DNA from: Sutcliffiella cohnii
GTDB taxonomy: Bacteria > Bacillota > Bacilli > Bacillales > Bacillaceae_I
DNA length: 64,000 bases
Direction of reading: 5' to 3'
Assembly (NCBI RefSeq): GCF_002250055.1
Contig: NZ_CP018866.1
Span: 2,100,501-2,164,500, forward strand
Shown: positions 37,361-47,145 of the stretch, piece by piece
How positions within the stretch are numbered: the first letter of the stretch is position 1
Layout: the number at the start of each line of letters is the position of its first letter
Notes under the pieces: generated by a model
Database searches by the model: none
What the model was told of the DNA's origin: nothing
The model's input: the letters and a program-made list of their open reading frames with translations, nothing else
Program-made: the position numbers and the translations under genes

Positions 37361-37561
37361 TTACAATTTCACTACGTTAGCAGCTTGAGGTCCACGATTT
37401 CCTTCTACAATTTCAAAAGAAACTTCTTGACCTTCTTCTAGAGATTTAAAACCATCTCCTGAAATAGCAGAGAAATGTACGAATACATCTTCGCCACCTT
37501 CAACTTCGATGAAGCCGAAACCTTTTTCGTTGTTAAACCATTTTACTTTACCGTTTTGCAT
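37361..37561 (-). CDS. cspD: cold shock protein
   Basis: 66 residues from ATG 37561, which follows TAGGAGGAAA. A single cold-shock domain with RNP1 KGFGFIEV and RNP2 VFVHFSAI binds single-stranded RNA and acts as an RNA chaperone. The position after ypzA corresponds to B. subtilis cspD; cspB and cspC are equally similar in sequence. Confidence 0.93.
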   Translation of the reverse strand: MQNGKVKWFNNEKGFGFIEVEGGEDVFVHFSAISGDGFKSLEEGQEVSFEIVEGNRGPQAANVVKL

Positions 37562-37722
37562 GTTTTTTCCTCCTAATACGTTGAGCAAATATTTATTTCG
37601 CCATCTTGTCCATCGAAGACTTGATGACGATTTTAATATACAATAAATGTCCCCCTAAGGTCAAATTGTCCTCGTTAATACTTTTTGGTAACGGTTCATA
37701 TAAATGATTAGGGGGGATTATT

Positions 37723-37974
37723 ATGTTAAGAATTCCAGTTAATAACGAGGAAATTATTATAAGATTAAAACCGAACTTATCGTTGTATTCTTTTTCAAAA
37801 CAGCAAATCTTACAAGTAATTGAACAAGAAGTGGTGAATTTACTTAGTGATAGAGAGCATTCGTTTGCAATATTTTTTAAAGGCCACATAATAGTAGGAA
37901 TAATAGAAAACCATTATATACCTACTATTACGGTTACAACCATTATTCCAGAAAGCAACATCCATTACCTTTAG
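37723..37974 (+). CDS. hypothetical protein
   Basis: 83 residues preceded by AGGGGGGAT, a strong ribosome site. The protein is an alternation of beta strands and one helix (LRIPVNNEEIIIRL, FAIFFKGHIIVGIIENHYIP) without known motifs. It is probably a real gene because of its ribosome site and low-complexity-free sequence. I do not recognise a family. It lies just left of the disrupted topB. Confidence 0.55.
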   Translation: MLRIPVNNEEIIIRLKPNLSLYSFSKQQILQVIEQEVVNLLSDREHSFAIFFKGHIIVGIIENHYIPTITVTTIIPESNIHYL

Positions 37975-38084
37975 ACAAACATTTGTTTCTATTTTATAAT
38001 AAAGAGGAAACCGACAAGAAACTATATTATGTTTCATACCGCTAAGTTATAAAAGAGAAATATAAATGTAAGGGGAATAAAGCA

Positions 38085-39137
38085 ATGAAAGTAATAATAG
38101 CTGAAAAGCCGTCTGTAGCTAAAAATATAGCGGATGCCTTAAATATTAAAGGAAAAAAAGATGGGTATTACGAAGGTTCAAACTATATTATAACTTGGGC
38201 TTTTGGTCATCTCCTTCAGCTATATGATGCGAAAGATTATGACGCTAAAATGGGGAAATGGAACATGAATTATTTTCCGTTTATACCTTCGCAATTTCAA
38301 TATAAAGTTAAAAGTAACCCAAGACAAAAAGGTAAAGAAGATTTAGGTGCTAAAAAACAGTTAAAGATTATTTATGGACTAATGAAACGACCAGATGTAA
38401 ATGGCATTATTTCTGCATGTGACTATGACCGTGAAGGACAAATTATTGGAGACACGATTATTTATAATACAAAAATAAATAAAACAGTATATCGTCTATT
38501 ACTTAATGAGTGGACAAAAGAAGAAGTATTAAAAGGTCTACAATCAATACGACCAAACAGTGAAATGGCTTCATTACGAGATGCTGGCATTGGAAGACAA
38601 TGGGCTGATTGGGTTATAGGGATCAACTTAACTTCAGTTGCAACGTTAAAATATCAAAAAGGGTCTGGAAAGGTTTTAAATATAGGCCGTGTATTACTAC
38701 CAACATTAAAAATAATTTATGATCGTGACAAAGAGATTGAGCAGTTTACGCCTGAAGATTATTTTAAATTAGTGGCAACTTTTGAAACGGAAAGTGGACA
38801 GAAATACGAAGGCATATATACCATTGATAACAAAGATAAATTTCCAAAAATGGAAGAGTTGCAACAAATTGTATCGTTTATTAATGAAAAACAAGCTACA
38901 ATTATGGAAAAAAAGGTGGAGAGAAAGCGTGAATTCCCACCATACTTATTCAATTTATCCAACTTACAAGGTTACATTACTTCAAAATATAAAGGCTGGA
39001 CTTCAGAAAAAGTATTAAAAGTAGCCCAATCACTATACGAAAAAAAGTATATTACGTATCCGAGAGCATTATATACAAAAAAGGATATGGACATAATTGA
39101 TAGAATAGGAGAAAAGCTGAATTATAGCCGTTTGTAG
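38085..39137 (+). pseudogene. topB: topoisomerase III, 3'-truncated (topB remnant)
   Basis: 350 residues, against 719 for the intact copy at 39510. It matches that copy closely from IAEKPSVAKNIADAL through the catalytic motif KYITYPR (Tyr near residue 325), then diverges abruptly to an unrelated tail ALYTKKDMDIIDRIG ending at TAG. Domain II/III residues after the active site and the C-terminal zinc region are missing. The toprim acidic motif SACDYDREGQIIG is intact. It reads as a resident topB cut by an insertion at about 39066. The missing 3' half is not seen elsewhere in the window. Confidence 0.85.
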
Positions 39138-39177
39138 CATGTCCATATGTTGTGGACATAATGAAAGTGGACATAAT
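39088..39177. repeat. cluster of ATGTCCA/TGGACAT repeats, candidate recombinase site
   Basis: TGGACATAAT occurs at 39088-39097, 39153-39162 and 39168-39177, and the inverted CATGTCCA at 39138-39145. The second and the inverted copy form a core palindrome ATGTCCA-7-TGGACAT, flanked by two direct copies. This is the layout of TnpI recombinase sites of Tn4430/Tn5401-type transposons. It begins about 20 bases after the point where the truncated topB loses homology. Confidence 0.55.
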
Positions 39178-39509
39178 GGAGTAATTAGTATTTAAAAGGA
39201 GAAGAAATTACAGGTATTTAGATTATTTGGGACAATTTAAATTTTATGCAATAGCTATTTATTCATAATAAGGATTAAACTTGTAGTAAGAAGAAAATCA
39301 CATCAACTTTTTCAAAACCTCTATATCAAAACTTCTAATTTTTAATATATCCTTTTTTATTGGTTCTTTCACTAAATTCCCTAAATAAATCTTCAGATTG
39401 ACAAGCCGAAAAAACTTTATAAATATAAAATATTAATTATGAGTTCAAAAATTAAAGATTAGTAGTTATTATGTTTTAAACGAAGTTAAGAAGGGAGAAT
39501 ACCATCAAG
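39178..39509. other. non-coding spacer between the two topB copies
   Basis: About 330 AT-rich bases without a credible ORF. I see no second recombinase repeat or inverted repeat beyond those at 39088-39177. A ribosome site AAGAAGGGAG lies just before the intact topB. Confidence 0.6.
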
Positions 39510-41669
39510 ATGGGCAAAACACTAATACTAACAGAGAAGCCTTCTGTAGCTAAGAATATAGCAGATGCACTTAAAATAAAAAGTAGACAGGATGGTTATT
39601 TTGAGGGCAGCGATTATATTATCACATGGGCTTTTGGTCACCTTTTACAGTTATTTGATGCAAAAGATTATGATGAGAAAATGGCAAAATGGAGAACAGA
39701 AAACTTTCCTTTCATTCCAGATAAATTTAGATATAAGGTGAAATCAAATCAAAAAAATCGAGATAAAGAAGATTTAGGCGCAAAAAAACAATTGAAAATC
39801 ATTTATAGTCTAATTAAAAGAAATGATGTTACTAATCTTATATCTGCGTGTGACTATGATAGAGAGGGACAAATTATTGGAGATACGATCTTATATATGA
39901 TAAAACATGGTAAAAAGGTTTATCGATTACTATTAAATGAGTGGACACCGAATGAAATACTAAAGGGTCTAAAAAATATAATACCCAACGATGAGATGAT
40001 GCCTTTAAGAGATGCAGGTATAGGTAGACAATGGGCGGACTGGACAATAGGAATTAATCTTACTTCTATGGCAACATTAAAATATCAAAAGGGTAAAGGA
40101 CAAGCGCTTAATATTGGAAGGGTTTTGCTACCAACTTTAAAAATTATTTATGACAGAGATAAAGAAATAGAAAATTTCGTTCCAGAAGATTATTTTAAAC
40201 TAAAAGCATTATTTGCAACCCGATCAGGTAGTGAATATGAAGGGATTTATTATCTTAACAATGAGGATAAATTTAAAGATAAACAAGTTCTAATGGATAT
40301 TGATTCCCTTTTGTCTGGAAAAGAGGGCGCCGTATCCGAAAAAAATGTTGAGAAAAAAAATGAATATCCCCCTTATTTATTTAATTTATCCAATCTTCAA
40401 GGGTTTATTACGAACAAATATCAGGGCTGGACTTCGGACAAAGTTTTGCGGATTTCACAATCATTGTATGAGAAAAAACTAATCACCTATCCCCGGACTT
40501 CTAGCAATTTTTTGGATGAGAGTCTTGTTGAACGGGCAGAAAATGTTTTAAATGCTCTAAAAAAAGGACTGCCTTATGAAAGTGAACTGAGATTTACAAG
40601 AACAAAAAGGGTGTTTAATAATAAGAAGGTTGAAAGTCACAGTGCCATTATTCCAACGTATTTAATCCCTAAAGCATTGACTAATGATGAAATGATTGTA
40701 TATAGTGCTGTGAAAAATAGGTTCTTAATGCAATTTATGCCTATAGCGGAATATGAAGAGACTACTCTAAAAACAACTGTAAATAATGTAGAGGGAGAAT
40801 TTTTATCTAAAGGGAAGGTTCAATTAGTTGAAGGATGGAAAAAGGTTGAGAAAATCGAATCGAAGGATACTATTCTACCTTTAGTTAATATAAATGAGGT
40901 CGTAAGTATTGAAGACCACAAATTGACTTCTCATGTAACGAAACCACCAAAATACCATACAGAAAAAACATTATTAAGAGTAATGGAAACATGCGGCAAG
41001 GGTAAAGACAAAGAGGATGAAGACAGTGAAGAAATGATGGCTGCTATTTTAAGTGGTTATAGCATTGGTACACCAGCTACAAGAGCTGAAACAATAAAAA
41101 AACTAAAAGATGTCGGTTATATTGCTACTCAAAATAAAAACTTGATTTGTACGGAACTAGGAAGAAAGTTAGTTGAAACATTTCCAGTAAAGGATTTGTT
41201 TGATTTACAATTCACTGGTAGATTGGAAAAAACATTGTCTGATATTGAAAAGCAAAAGTTTACTAAGGAAAGTTTCTTGAATTTAATTTTTGATTTTACA
41301 ACAAATGCTGTTAAAACAATTAAAAATGAAAAAGACATCATTATTAATGAAGTATCAAACGAAAAGAAAACCATTGAGGTTCTTGGAAAATGTCCTCTTT
41401 GCGGGCATGGAATTATTGAAGGTCAGAAAGGCTTTGGATGTAGCAACTGGAAAAATGGCTGTAAATTTGTCATTTGGAAGAATGATAAATATTTAGCTTC
41501 AATGAAAAAGAAACCAACAAAAACAATGGTAAAAAGCCTTTTAAAAAATGGAGTCGTTTTGGTTAAAGGACTAACGAGTAAAAAAGGCAATAAGTTTGAT
41601 GCTAATTTACGTTATGAGAAAAATCCTGATAACGAATATTTTAGTTGGAAGATGGAGTTCAATAAATAG
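39510..41669 (+). CDS. topB: DNA topoisomerase III
   Basis: 719 residues, a full-length type IA topoisomerase. Toprim domain: LTEKPSVAKNIADAL and SACDYDREGQIIGDT. Catalytic Tyr: LITYPRTSS (near residue 326). Later motifs are YSIGTPATRAETI and, at the C terminus, a Cys motif GKCPLCGHGIIEGQKGFGCSNWKNGC. It relaxes and decatenates single-strand-containing DNA. It is the second, divergent copy beside the truncated one, so it was probably brought in by the mobile element. A terminator follows. Confidence 0.93.
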   Translation: MGKTLILTEKPSVAKNIADALKIKSRQDGYFEGSDYIITWAFGHLLQLFDAKDYDEKMAKWRTENFPFIPDKFRYKVKSNQKNRDKEDLGAKKQLKIIYSLIKRNDVTNLISACDYDREGQIIGDTILYMIKHGKKVYRLLLNEWTPNEILKGLKNIIPNDEMMPLRDAGIGRQWADWTIGINLTSMATLKYQKGKGQALNIGRVLLPTLKIIYDRDKEIENFVPEDYFKLKALFATRSGSEYEGIYYLNNEDKFKDKQVLMDIDSLLSGKEGAVSEKNVEKKNEYPPYLFNLSNLQGFITNKYQGWTSDKVLRISQSLYEKKLITYPRTSSNFLDESLVERAENVLNALKKGLPYESELRFTRTKRVFNNKKVESHSAIIPTYLIPKALTNDEMIVYSAVKNRFLMQFMPIAEYEETTLKTTVNNVEGEFLSKGKVQLVEGWKKVEKIESKDTILPLVNINEVVSIEDHKLTSHVTKPPKYHTEKTLLRVMETCGKGKDKEDEDSEEMMAAILSGYSIGTPATRAETIKKLKDVGYIATQNKNLICTELGRKLVETFPVKDLFDLQFTGRLEKTLSDIEKQKFTKESFLNLIFDFTTNAVKTIKNEKDIIINEVSNEKKTIEVLGKCPLCGHGIIEGQKGFGCSNWKNGCKFVIWKNDKYLASMKKKPTKTMVKSLLKNGVVLVKGLTSKKGNKFDANLRYEKNPDNEYFSWKMEFNK

Positions 41670-41686
41670 TATTAGTATAGATAGAC

Positions 41687-41717
41687 AGATGGGTTAGCAA
41701 GGATACCCATCTTTTTT
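41687..41717 (+). terminator. Rho-independent terminator
   Basis: AGATGGGT and ACCCATCT stem with a T run, after topB. Confidence 0.82.
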
Positions 41718-41803
41718 ATTAAACTCAATAAAAATTATGTATACAAGTTATGTAGAATTTTGTAAAATTAAGGTAAATAAAAGAAATGGAGTGGGCGTAC
41801 GCA

Positions 41804-42738
41804 TGATCGAAAAATTTATCAATGAATTAGAAAGACAAGGCTTGTCTAAAAATACGATTAAGAGCTATGTATTTGACATTGCTCAGTTTTACGACTGGTT
41901 AAAGAGTAAAAAACTAGACCCCAAAATAACAGAAGAAGTATTAAATGAATATACAATATTTCTATACTCCGAATATAGCGAAAATACTGTTTTGCGAAAA
42001 ATTAAGAGTGTCACTCGGTATAACAAATTTTTGTATCATATTGGAGAATCCACATTAAAGATTGAACCAAATGAAATAATTAAGATTAAAACAAACAACG
42101 GGAATATGAGAATGATGAGTTTTAATGATTTAGATAGACTGCGGCAAACATTATTAGAAGTGCGAAATAAGAGAGATATTCTTATATTTCACTTATTATA
42201 CGGAACTTGTTGCAGGATTTCTGAACTTATTAATATTGAACTGGATGATATAGAAATTACTAATCCGTCACAAGGTTATATACGATTTAAAATTTCAAAA
42301 GGTGCAAAATCCCAGTCTACTATAAGAAAAATTAGCATAACTGAGCCTCTTATTAAAATGATAAAAGACTATTTAGAAGTCAGACCCATTTATCAAAGTA
42401 ACAAACTATTAATTGGACAAAAGGGTCCAATGACAAGGGATGCAATTAACAAAATGTTTCGGAAATACAGTTCGATAGCTAATATTAATTATACGGTTTC
42501 ACCTCAAATGATAAGACGTATGGGTATTTTTAATTTGTTTGTATTAGCACAAAATGAACCATTTGAATTATCTTATATATCAAAAATTACTAGATATACA
42601 ACTGAATCATATACAGAAAAACTTTACGAGTCTTTATGGTCTAATTTAAAAGGGAACTTTGAACTTCAATCCTTTGAAACCAGATATATTAATTTAGGGT
42701 GGGAGAACGATGGAGAGAAACCAAAGAAAGGTTGTTAG
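41804..42738 (+). CDS. tyrosine recombinase (TnpI/phage-integrase family)
   Basis: About 311 residues from ATG 41804; an in-frame start at 41737 would add 22 residues. The N-terminal SAM-like core-binding domain (FINELERQGLSKNTIKSYVFD) is followed by the catalytic domain: Arg in GTCCRISELINIEL, Lys in KISKGAKSQ, second Arg in SPQMIRRMGIFNLF (usual His replaced by Gln), and Tyr in the segment ITRYTTESYTEKLYE. It lies next to a Tn3 transposase as TnpI does in Tn4430/Tn5401, but just outside the left inverted repeat. It is the likely enzyme for the repeat cluster at 39088. Confidence 0.8.
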
Positions 42739-42776
42739 TATAAAACCTAATGTGAAATTTGTTGTACGTGCAATAA

Positions 42777-42816
42777 GGGGTACGGAAACGATTCGCACAT
42801 TGAGGGGCCACTATGG
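42777..42816 (+). repeat. left terminal inverted repeat of the Tn3-family element
   Basis: Starts GGGGTACGGAAACGATTC and continues to GAGGGGCCACTATGG. It pairs with the right end. The transposase start codon is about 100 bases inside. Confidence 0.85.
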
Positions 42817-42838
42817 AAAATAATGGATAATTTAACCG

Positions 42839-42866
42839 AACCTATCAAAACGATAGGTTTTTATTT
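42839..42866 (+). terminator. Rho-independent terminator
   Basis: AACCTATC and GATAGGTT stem followed by TTTTATTT. It insulates tnpA from the recombinase transcript upstream. Confidence 0.75.
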
Positions 42867-42913
42867 ATTATAAAATAGGGAATCTAAAAATTCAGATAAA
42901 GGTGGGATATGAT

Positions 42914-45900
42914 TTGCCAAGTATTCAGGATACCATATACCCCAGATTTAAGAGTAATCTGACCGAGAAAGATTTGGAAGAAGTGTACACCCCAGTGATG
43001 AATGAAATAGAATGGGCAGAGGTTAAGTCTAAAGGCACTTTGCAGGAATTAGCCTTACTTGTTTTAATCAAAACCGTACAGAAGCTTGGATTTTTTATCC
43101 GTATTGTCGATGTTCCAGAAGCCATTATCAGACATATTGCGAAAAAAGCATACTTGCCTTTGCCTGCGAAAGAAGAGTGGAAAACGTATAGTGAAACAAG
43201 AACTGCCAAACGGCATTTTCGCTTTGTTCGGGATTACCTTCAGCTTCGGCCATTTGATCATGAGGCCCATCAAATTTTGATTGATACAATGAGCAAACTA
43301 GCATTTAACAAGGATGACCCGGCCGATCTAGTTAATGCTGCCATTGAAGAATTAATCCGTCAACGATACGAATTACCTGTCTATAATACCTTAAAAGATG
43401 CAGCCAATGATGTTCGAACTAAATCATATCGTGCCATCTATCATCAGATTGATCATGCACTAAATGATGAACAAAAAAAGAATATAGATCACCTTTTTCA
43501 GGTACCCGAGGGCACTGCTTACAGTCCTTGGAATGAACTGAAGGAGGACGCGAAAAGAGCTACTTTATTACACCTCAACAATTTAATTGTACGTCGGAAT
43601 TGGTTAATAAACCAGCACATTCCGACCGATTTCCTTGAAGATATTCCTTATATCAAAGTAAAACAAATGGCAGCTGAAGCCAAAACGTTAGGTGCCTCTC
43701 GTATGATGGAAATGGAGTCTAAAAAAAGATATGCGCTTGCGCTTTCCTTTGTATCAATGCAATTGTCAAAAATATTAGATGATATTGGAGAAATGCTCAT
43801 TAAAAGGATGATGAGCATTCATAAAAAAGGCCGTCAACGTTTAAAGGATCATAAAGAAAAAACACAAAAACGTACGGATTCGTTAATATCAACCCTCCAG
43901 GAATTACTACTTGCTTATCAAACGGAAGGCAGCCCTGAAGAAAAAATTCAGGAGATGCAAAAGGTACTCCAAGAGCAAGAAGCGCAAGTGTTACAAGATT
44001 GCGAAAACCATTTAGCCCTTAGTGGAGACAACTATTATCTATTCCTATGGCAATTCTATAAAAGCCACCGAGCTACATTATTTAAAATTCTTAAATCCAT
44101 TCCACTTCGTTCAACAACACAAGATAAAGCATTGGAAGAGGCGATTTCTTTTCTCCTCTCTCATCAATATACGAAAAAGGAATACATATCAATTGTTCAT
44201 ATTGAAAAGAATGGAAAGTTGCGAAAGGACTGGGATATAACATCTTTATTAGACTTGTCTTGGATTCCTGATTCCTGGTGGCGATGGCTTAGTCCTAAAA
44301 AGAAGAAGGAAAAAATGCCTGATGAAATCAATCGCCGTCACTTTGAAGTATGCGTCTTGTCGCAAATTATGCTAGAGCTAAAAGCAGGAGACTTATATAT
44401 AGAAGGAAGTGAAAAATATGCAGATTACCGAAAGCAGCTTATTACATGGAAAGACTATGAGGAGAATTTAGCCGATTTTTGCAAGCATGTAAATTTGCCT
44501 GTTTCTGGAACTGATTTCGTTAGAAAGACACAGCAAGATTTTAAACAAGTTACAAGCCAAACAGATCAATCCTTTCCTCACAATGAACAGGTACGAATTG
44601 AAAATGGCGAAGTTGTGATTGGAAAGTTAAAGAAGAAAAAAATCCCCACTGAATTAAAGAAGTTTGAAGGATATATAGCCGAAAACTTAGAACCAATCAA
44701 TGTACTGGATATGTTGGCCGATACTGAATACTGGTTAAATTGGACCCGTTTTTTTGGTCCCATTTCAGGACATGAAGCGAAATTAGACAATGCCGTTGAA
44801 CGGTATATTACAAATGCCTTTTGCTATGGTTGTAATTTAGGACCGACTCAAGCAGCTCGATCAATAGGAAGTCTAGACAGAAAACAAATAGCTTGGATTA
44901 ATCAACGTCATGTAACTATAGAAAACCTAGACAAAGCGATTCAATATATTATTAATGCCTATAACCAATTCGATCTTCCAAAATATTGGGGTGATGGAAA
45001 GAGAGCTTCAGCCGATGGAACCAAATGGGATTTATATGAGCAAAATCTTTTATCCGAAAACCATATTCGCTATGGAGGATATGGCGGAATTGGCTATTAT
45101 CATGTTTCGGATACCTATATTGCTTTATTCAGCAATTTTATTCCTTGCGGAGTATGGGAAGGGATTCATATTTTAGATATTTTGATGAATGATAAAGCCG
45201 AAATTCGACCTGAAATTCTCCATTCAGATACTCAAGGACAGAGTACAACGGTCTTTGGGCTTTCTTCTTTACTAGGTATTCAGTTAATGCCCAGAATTCG
45301 TAATTGGAAAGATTTAAAATTATTTCGTCCTTGTAAAGAAGAGGTATATGAGCATATTGATGATCTTTTTTCAGGAGAAATCGATTGGGAGCTCATTGAG
45401 ACTCATTATCCGGATATGATTAGAGTTGCTATGTCGATCCAGTCAGGTAAAATTACCCCATCTACCATTCTTAATAAACTAGGTACATACAGCAAAAAGA
45501 ATAAGCTGTATCAGGCGTTTCGCGAGCTTGGAAGAGTGATACGAACGATGTTTTTATTAAAATATATGGCTGACGAGGAACTGAGAGGAACGATTCAAGC
45601 AGCTACCAATAAAAGTGAAGCTTTTAATGGGTTTACCAAGTGGCTATTCTTTGGTGGCGAAGGGATTATCGCTGAGAATGACAGGGAAAAACAGCGTAAG
45701 GTCATTAAATATAACCACCTAGTGGCCAATTGTCTTATCTTTTATAATGTGTTCTCTTTATCTCGTATTCTCCATGACTACATGCAAGACGGAAATGATT
45801 ATGATGAAGAGCTGATTTCCTATTTAAGCCCCTATGTTACAGCTCACGTCAATCGATTCGGCAAATACCGCATTGATCTAAACCGTAAACCTCCTAATCT

Positions 45901-45952
45901 TCCGTTTGAGGTGCCTGTAGCAAGGGAAAAAAGTATGCATTTAACAAGGTGA
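42914..45952 (+). CDS. tnpA: Tn3-family transposase TnpA
   Basis: About 1012 residues from TTG 42914, preferred because AAAGGTGGG ends seven bases upstream; the GTG at 42902 is inside that site. The N-terminal DUF4158-like DNA-binding part is followed by a coiled linker and the C-terminal DDE domain: Asp in SADGTKWDLYE, Asp in LHSDTQGQST, Glu in ATNKSEAFNGF. It is full length and apparently intact. Its GC content is visibly higher than that of the flanking genes. It cuts and joins the 40-base terminal repeats. Confidence 0.93.
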   Translation: MPSIQDTIYPRFKSNLTEKDLEEVYTPVMNEIEWAEVKSKGTLQELALLVLIKTVQKLGFFIRIVDVPEAIIRHIAKKAYLPLPAKEEWKTYSETRTAKRHFRFVRDYLQLRPFDHEAHQILIDTMSKLAFNKDDPADLVNAAIEELIRQRYELPVYNTLKDAANDVRTKSYRAIYHQIDHALNDEQKKNIDHLFQVPEGTAYSPWNELKEDAKRATLLHLNNLIVRRNWLINQHIPTDFLEDIPYIKVKQMAAEAKTLGASRMMEMESKKRYALALSFVSMQLSKILDDIGEMLIKRMMSIHKKGRQRLKDHKEKTQKRTDSLISTLQELLLAYQTEGSPEEKIQEMQKVLQEQEAQVLQDCENHLALSGDNYYLFLWQFYKSHRATLFKILKSIPLRSTTQDKALEEAISFLLSHQYTKKEYISIVHIEKNGKLRKDWDITSLLDLSWIPDSWWRWLSPKKKKEKMPDEINRRHFEVCVLSQIMLELKAGDLYIEGSEKYADYRKQLITWKDYEENLADFCKHVNLPVSGTDFVRKTQQDFKQVTSQTDQSFPHNEQVRIENGEVVIGKLKKKKIPTELKKFEGYIAENLEPINVLDMLADTEYWLNWTRFFGPISGHEAKLDNAVERYITNAFCYGCNLGPTQAARSIGSLDRKQIAWINQRHVTIENLDKAIQYIINAYNQFDLPKYWGDGKRASADGTKWDLYEQNLLSENHIRYGGYGGIGYYHVSDTYIALFSNFIPCGVWEGIHILDILMNDKAEIRPEILHSDTQGQSTTVFGLSSLLGIQLMPRIRNWKDLKLFRPCKEEVYEHIDDLFSGEIDWELIETHYPDMIRVAMSIQSGKITPSTILNKLGTYSKKNKLYQAFRELGRVIRTMFLLKYMADEELRGTIQAATNKSEAFNGFTKWLFFGGEGIIAENDREKQRKVIKYNHLVANCLIFYNVFSLSRILHDYMQDGNDYDEELISYLSPYVTAHVNRFGKYRIDLNRKPPNLPFEVPVAREKSMHLTR

Positions 45953-45965
45953 AGGAGTGACCTTA

Positions 45966-46280
45966 ATGCTAGTTATTGATAAAATTCGCTGGATGATGAA
46001 CCGAAGAGATTCAAGATGGTGGGAAGAAGACTCGTGGGAGATTTATACGAAACTTCGTAATGATATGTATGATACGATGGACTTCCTAAACACCTGTTCA
46101 ACCCTAGAGTTACAGACTATTGAATGGGAACTTAATGACTTAATGGACGATTTTGGCGATGAAAATGGCGAAGGAGAATTTATTGACTTTCTTGAAAACC
46201 TCGGAGAAAGGAAATCTGATAGCTTGCTAGAATCTGTTAGAGAGTTCAAAGTTAATAAAAAAGAAGAAGCTGTTGATTAG
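45966..46280 (+). CDS. acidic hypothetical protein next to tnpA
   Basis: 104 residues from ATG 45966, eight bases after AAGGAG. It begins MLVIDKIRWMMNRRDSRWWE and is strongly acidic and helical in the middle (WELNDLMDDFGDENGEGEF). It lies 13 bases after tnpA and is probably translated from the same transcript. No family is recognised; it may be a transposition accessory protein or an unrelated passenger. Confidence 0.6.
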   Translation: MLVIDKIRWMMNRRDSRWWEEDSWEIYTKLRNDMYDTMDFLNTCSTLELQTIEWELNDLMDDFGDENGEGEFIDFLENLGERKSDSLLESVREFKVNKKEEAVD

Positions 46281-46416
46281 CAGAATTGAATGTTAGTTTG
46301 TTCCGCAATCGGCCCAAATTAATGAGGAACGCTTTAAAGGCTATAAGGTATTTATGGTAAAGTAAATTATAAATATTATTTTCACTTGATTGCACGAAAC
46401 TGTCAATAGCCTACCA

Positions 46417-46611
46417 ACTGTTTATGCTGTTGATATTGAACCTAAGATGTTGGAGTTATTAAAGGAAAGATCAGATCAGGAAAAACGCCAAATTATTTAA
46501 TATATCTAAAGTGATTTGGAAAACATACAGCTAAAAGACCATAGTGCAAACAAAGTAATCATGACATTTGTTATAAATAAAATACCTGATATGAAAAAAA
46601 GCATTTGGTGA
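46417..46611 (+). pseudogene. SAM-dependent methyltransferase remnant
   Basis: One reading frame, broken by two in-frame stops (46498-46500 and 46507-46509), reads TVYAVDIEPKMLELLKERSD and then SDLENIQLKDHSANKVIM. This resembles motif I end and post-I/II of class I methyltransferases (VDIEPKML; L-DHS-D-V). Both the 5' part with the glycine-rich loop and the 3' part are missing. The rest of 46281-46726 shows no ORF. A sequence TTCCGCAATCGGCCCAAATT near 46301 is of unknown origin. Confidence 0.55.
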
Positions 46612-46726
46612 ATGTAAGAGAATTCTAAAAGCAAATTAATTTTAGCAATTCTAAATGTTATTTCTTTGAAACGAGCGATTAAGTTATTTCAATTGATATG
46701 AAATAGACTCAGGGAGGAAGATAATT

Positions 46727-47113
46727 ATGTTTGATTATACGGCTGTTACAGATAAAAATATGGAAAAAGCAATTAAAAGTCTGGAGGAAAGCTTAAAAGA
46801 AGAAAAATTTGGTGTTTTATGGAGTTTTGATCTTAAGAAAAAGTTCCAGGAAAAGGGTCTAGAATTCCATAAAGAGTTTAAAGTGCTCGAAGTATGCAAC
46901 CCACATGAAGCACAGAGAGTGTTAAATGAAAACGAAATGGCTGGATACTTCTTGCCTTGTAAAATAGTTGTTTATGATGACAACCATGGAAAAACGAAAA
47001 TTGGGATGCCCAAACCAACAGCACTCATTAGTCTTCTGAATGATGAAAAGATGAAACAATTTGCTCAGGATATTGAAGATCGGCTAATTAGTTGTATAAA
47101 TAGTAGTATTTAA
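46727..47113 (+). CDS. DUF302 family protein
   Basis: 128 residues. FDYTAVTDKNMEKAIKSLEE, FGVLWSFDLKKKFQEKGL and FKVLEVCNPHEAQRVLN form the DUF302 fold. LPCKIVVYDDNHGKTKIGMP and PTALI complete it. DUF302 proteins are small, of uncertain ligand, often found beside sulfur, metal or haem genes. A ribosome site AGGGAGGAAG precedes ATG 46727. A terminator separates it from the CstR operon, so it is expressed independently. Confidence 0.85.
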   Translation: MFDYTAVTDKNMEKAIKSLEESLKEEKFGVLWSFDLKKKFQEKGLEFHKEFKVLEVCNPHEAQRVLNENEMAGYFLPCKIVVYDDNHGKTKIGMPKPTALISLLNDEKMKQFAQDIEDRLISCINSSI

Positions 47114-47145
47114 ATTAGTAACAATAGTTCTATATAAAAAATAAT

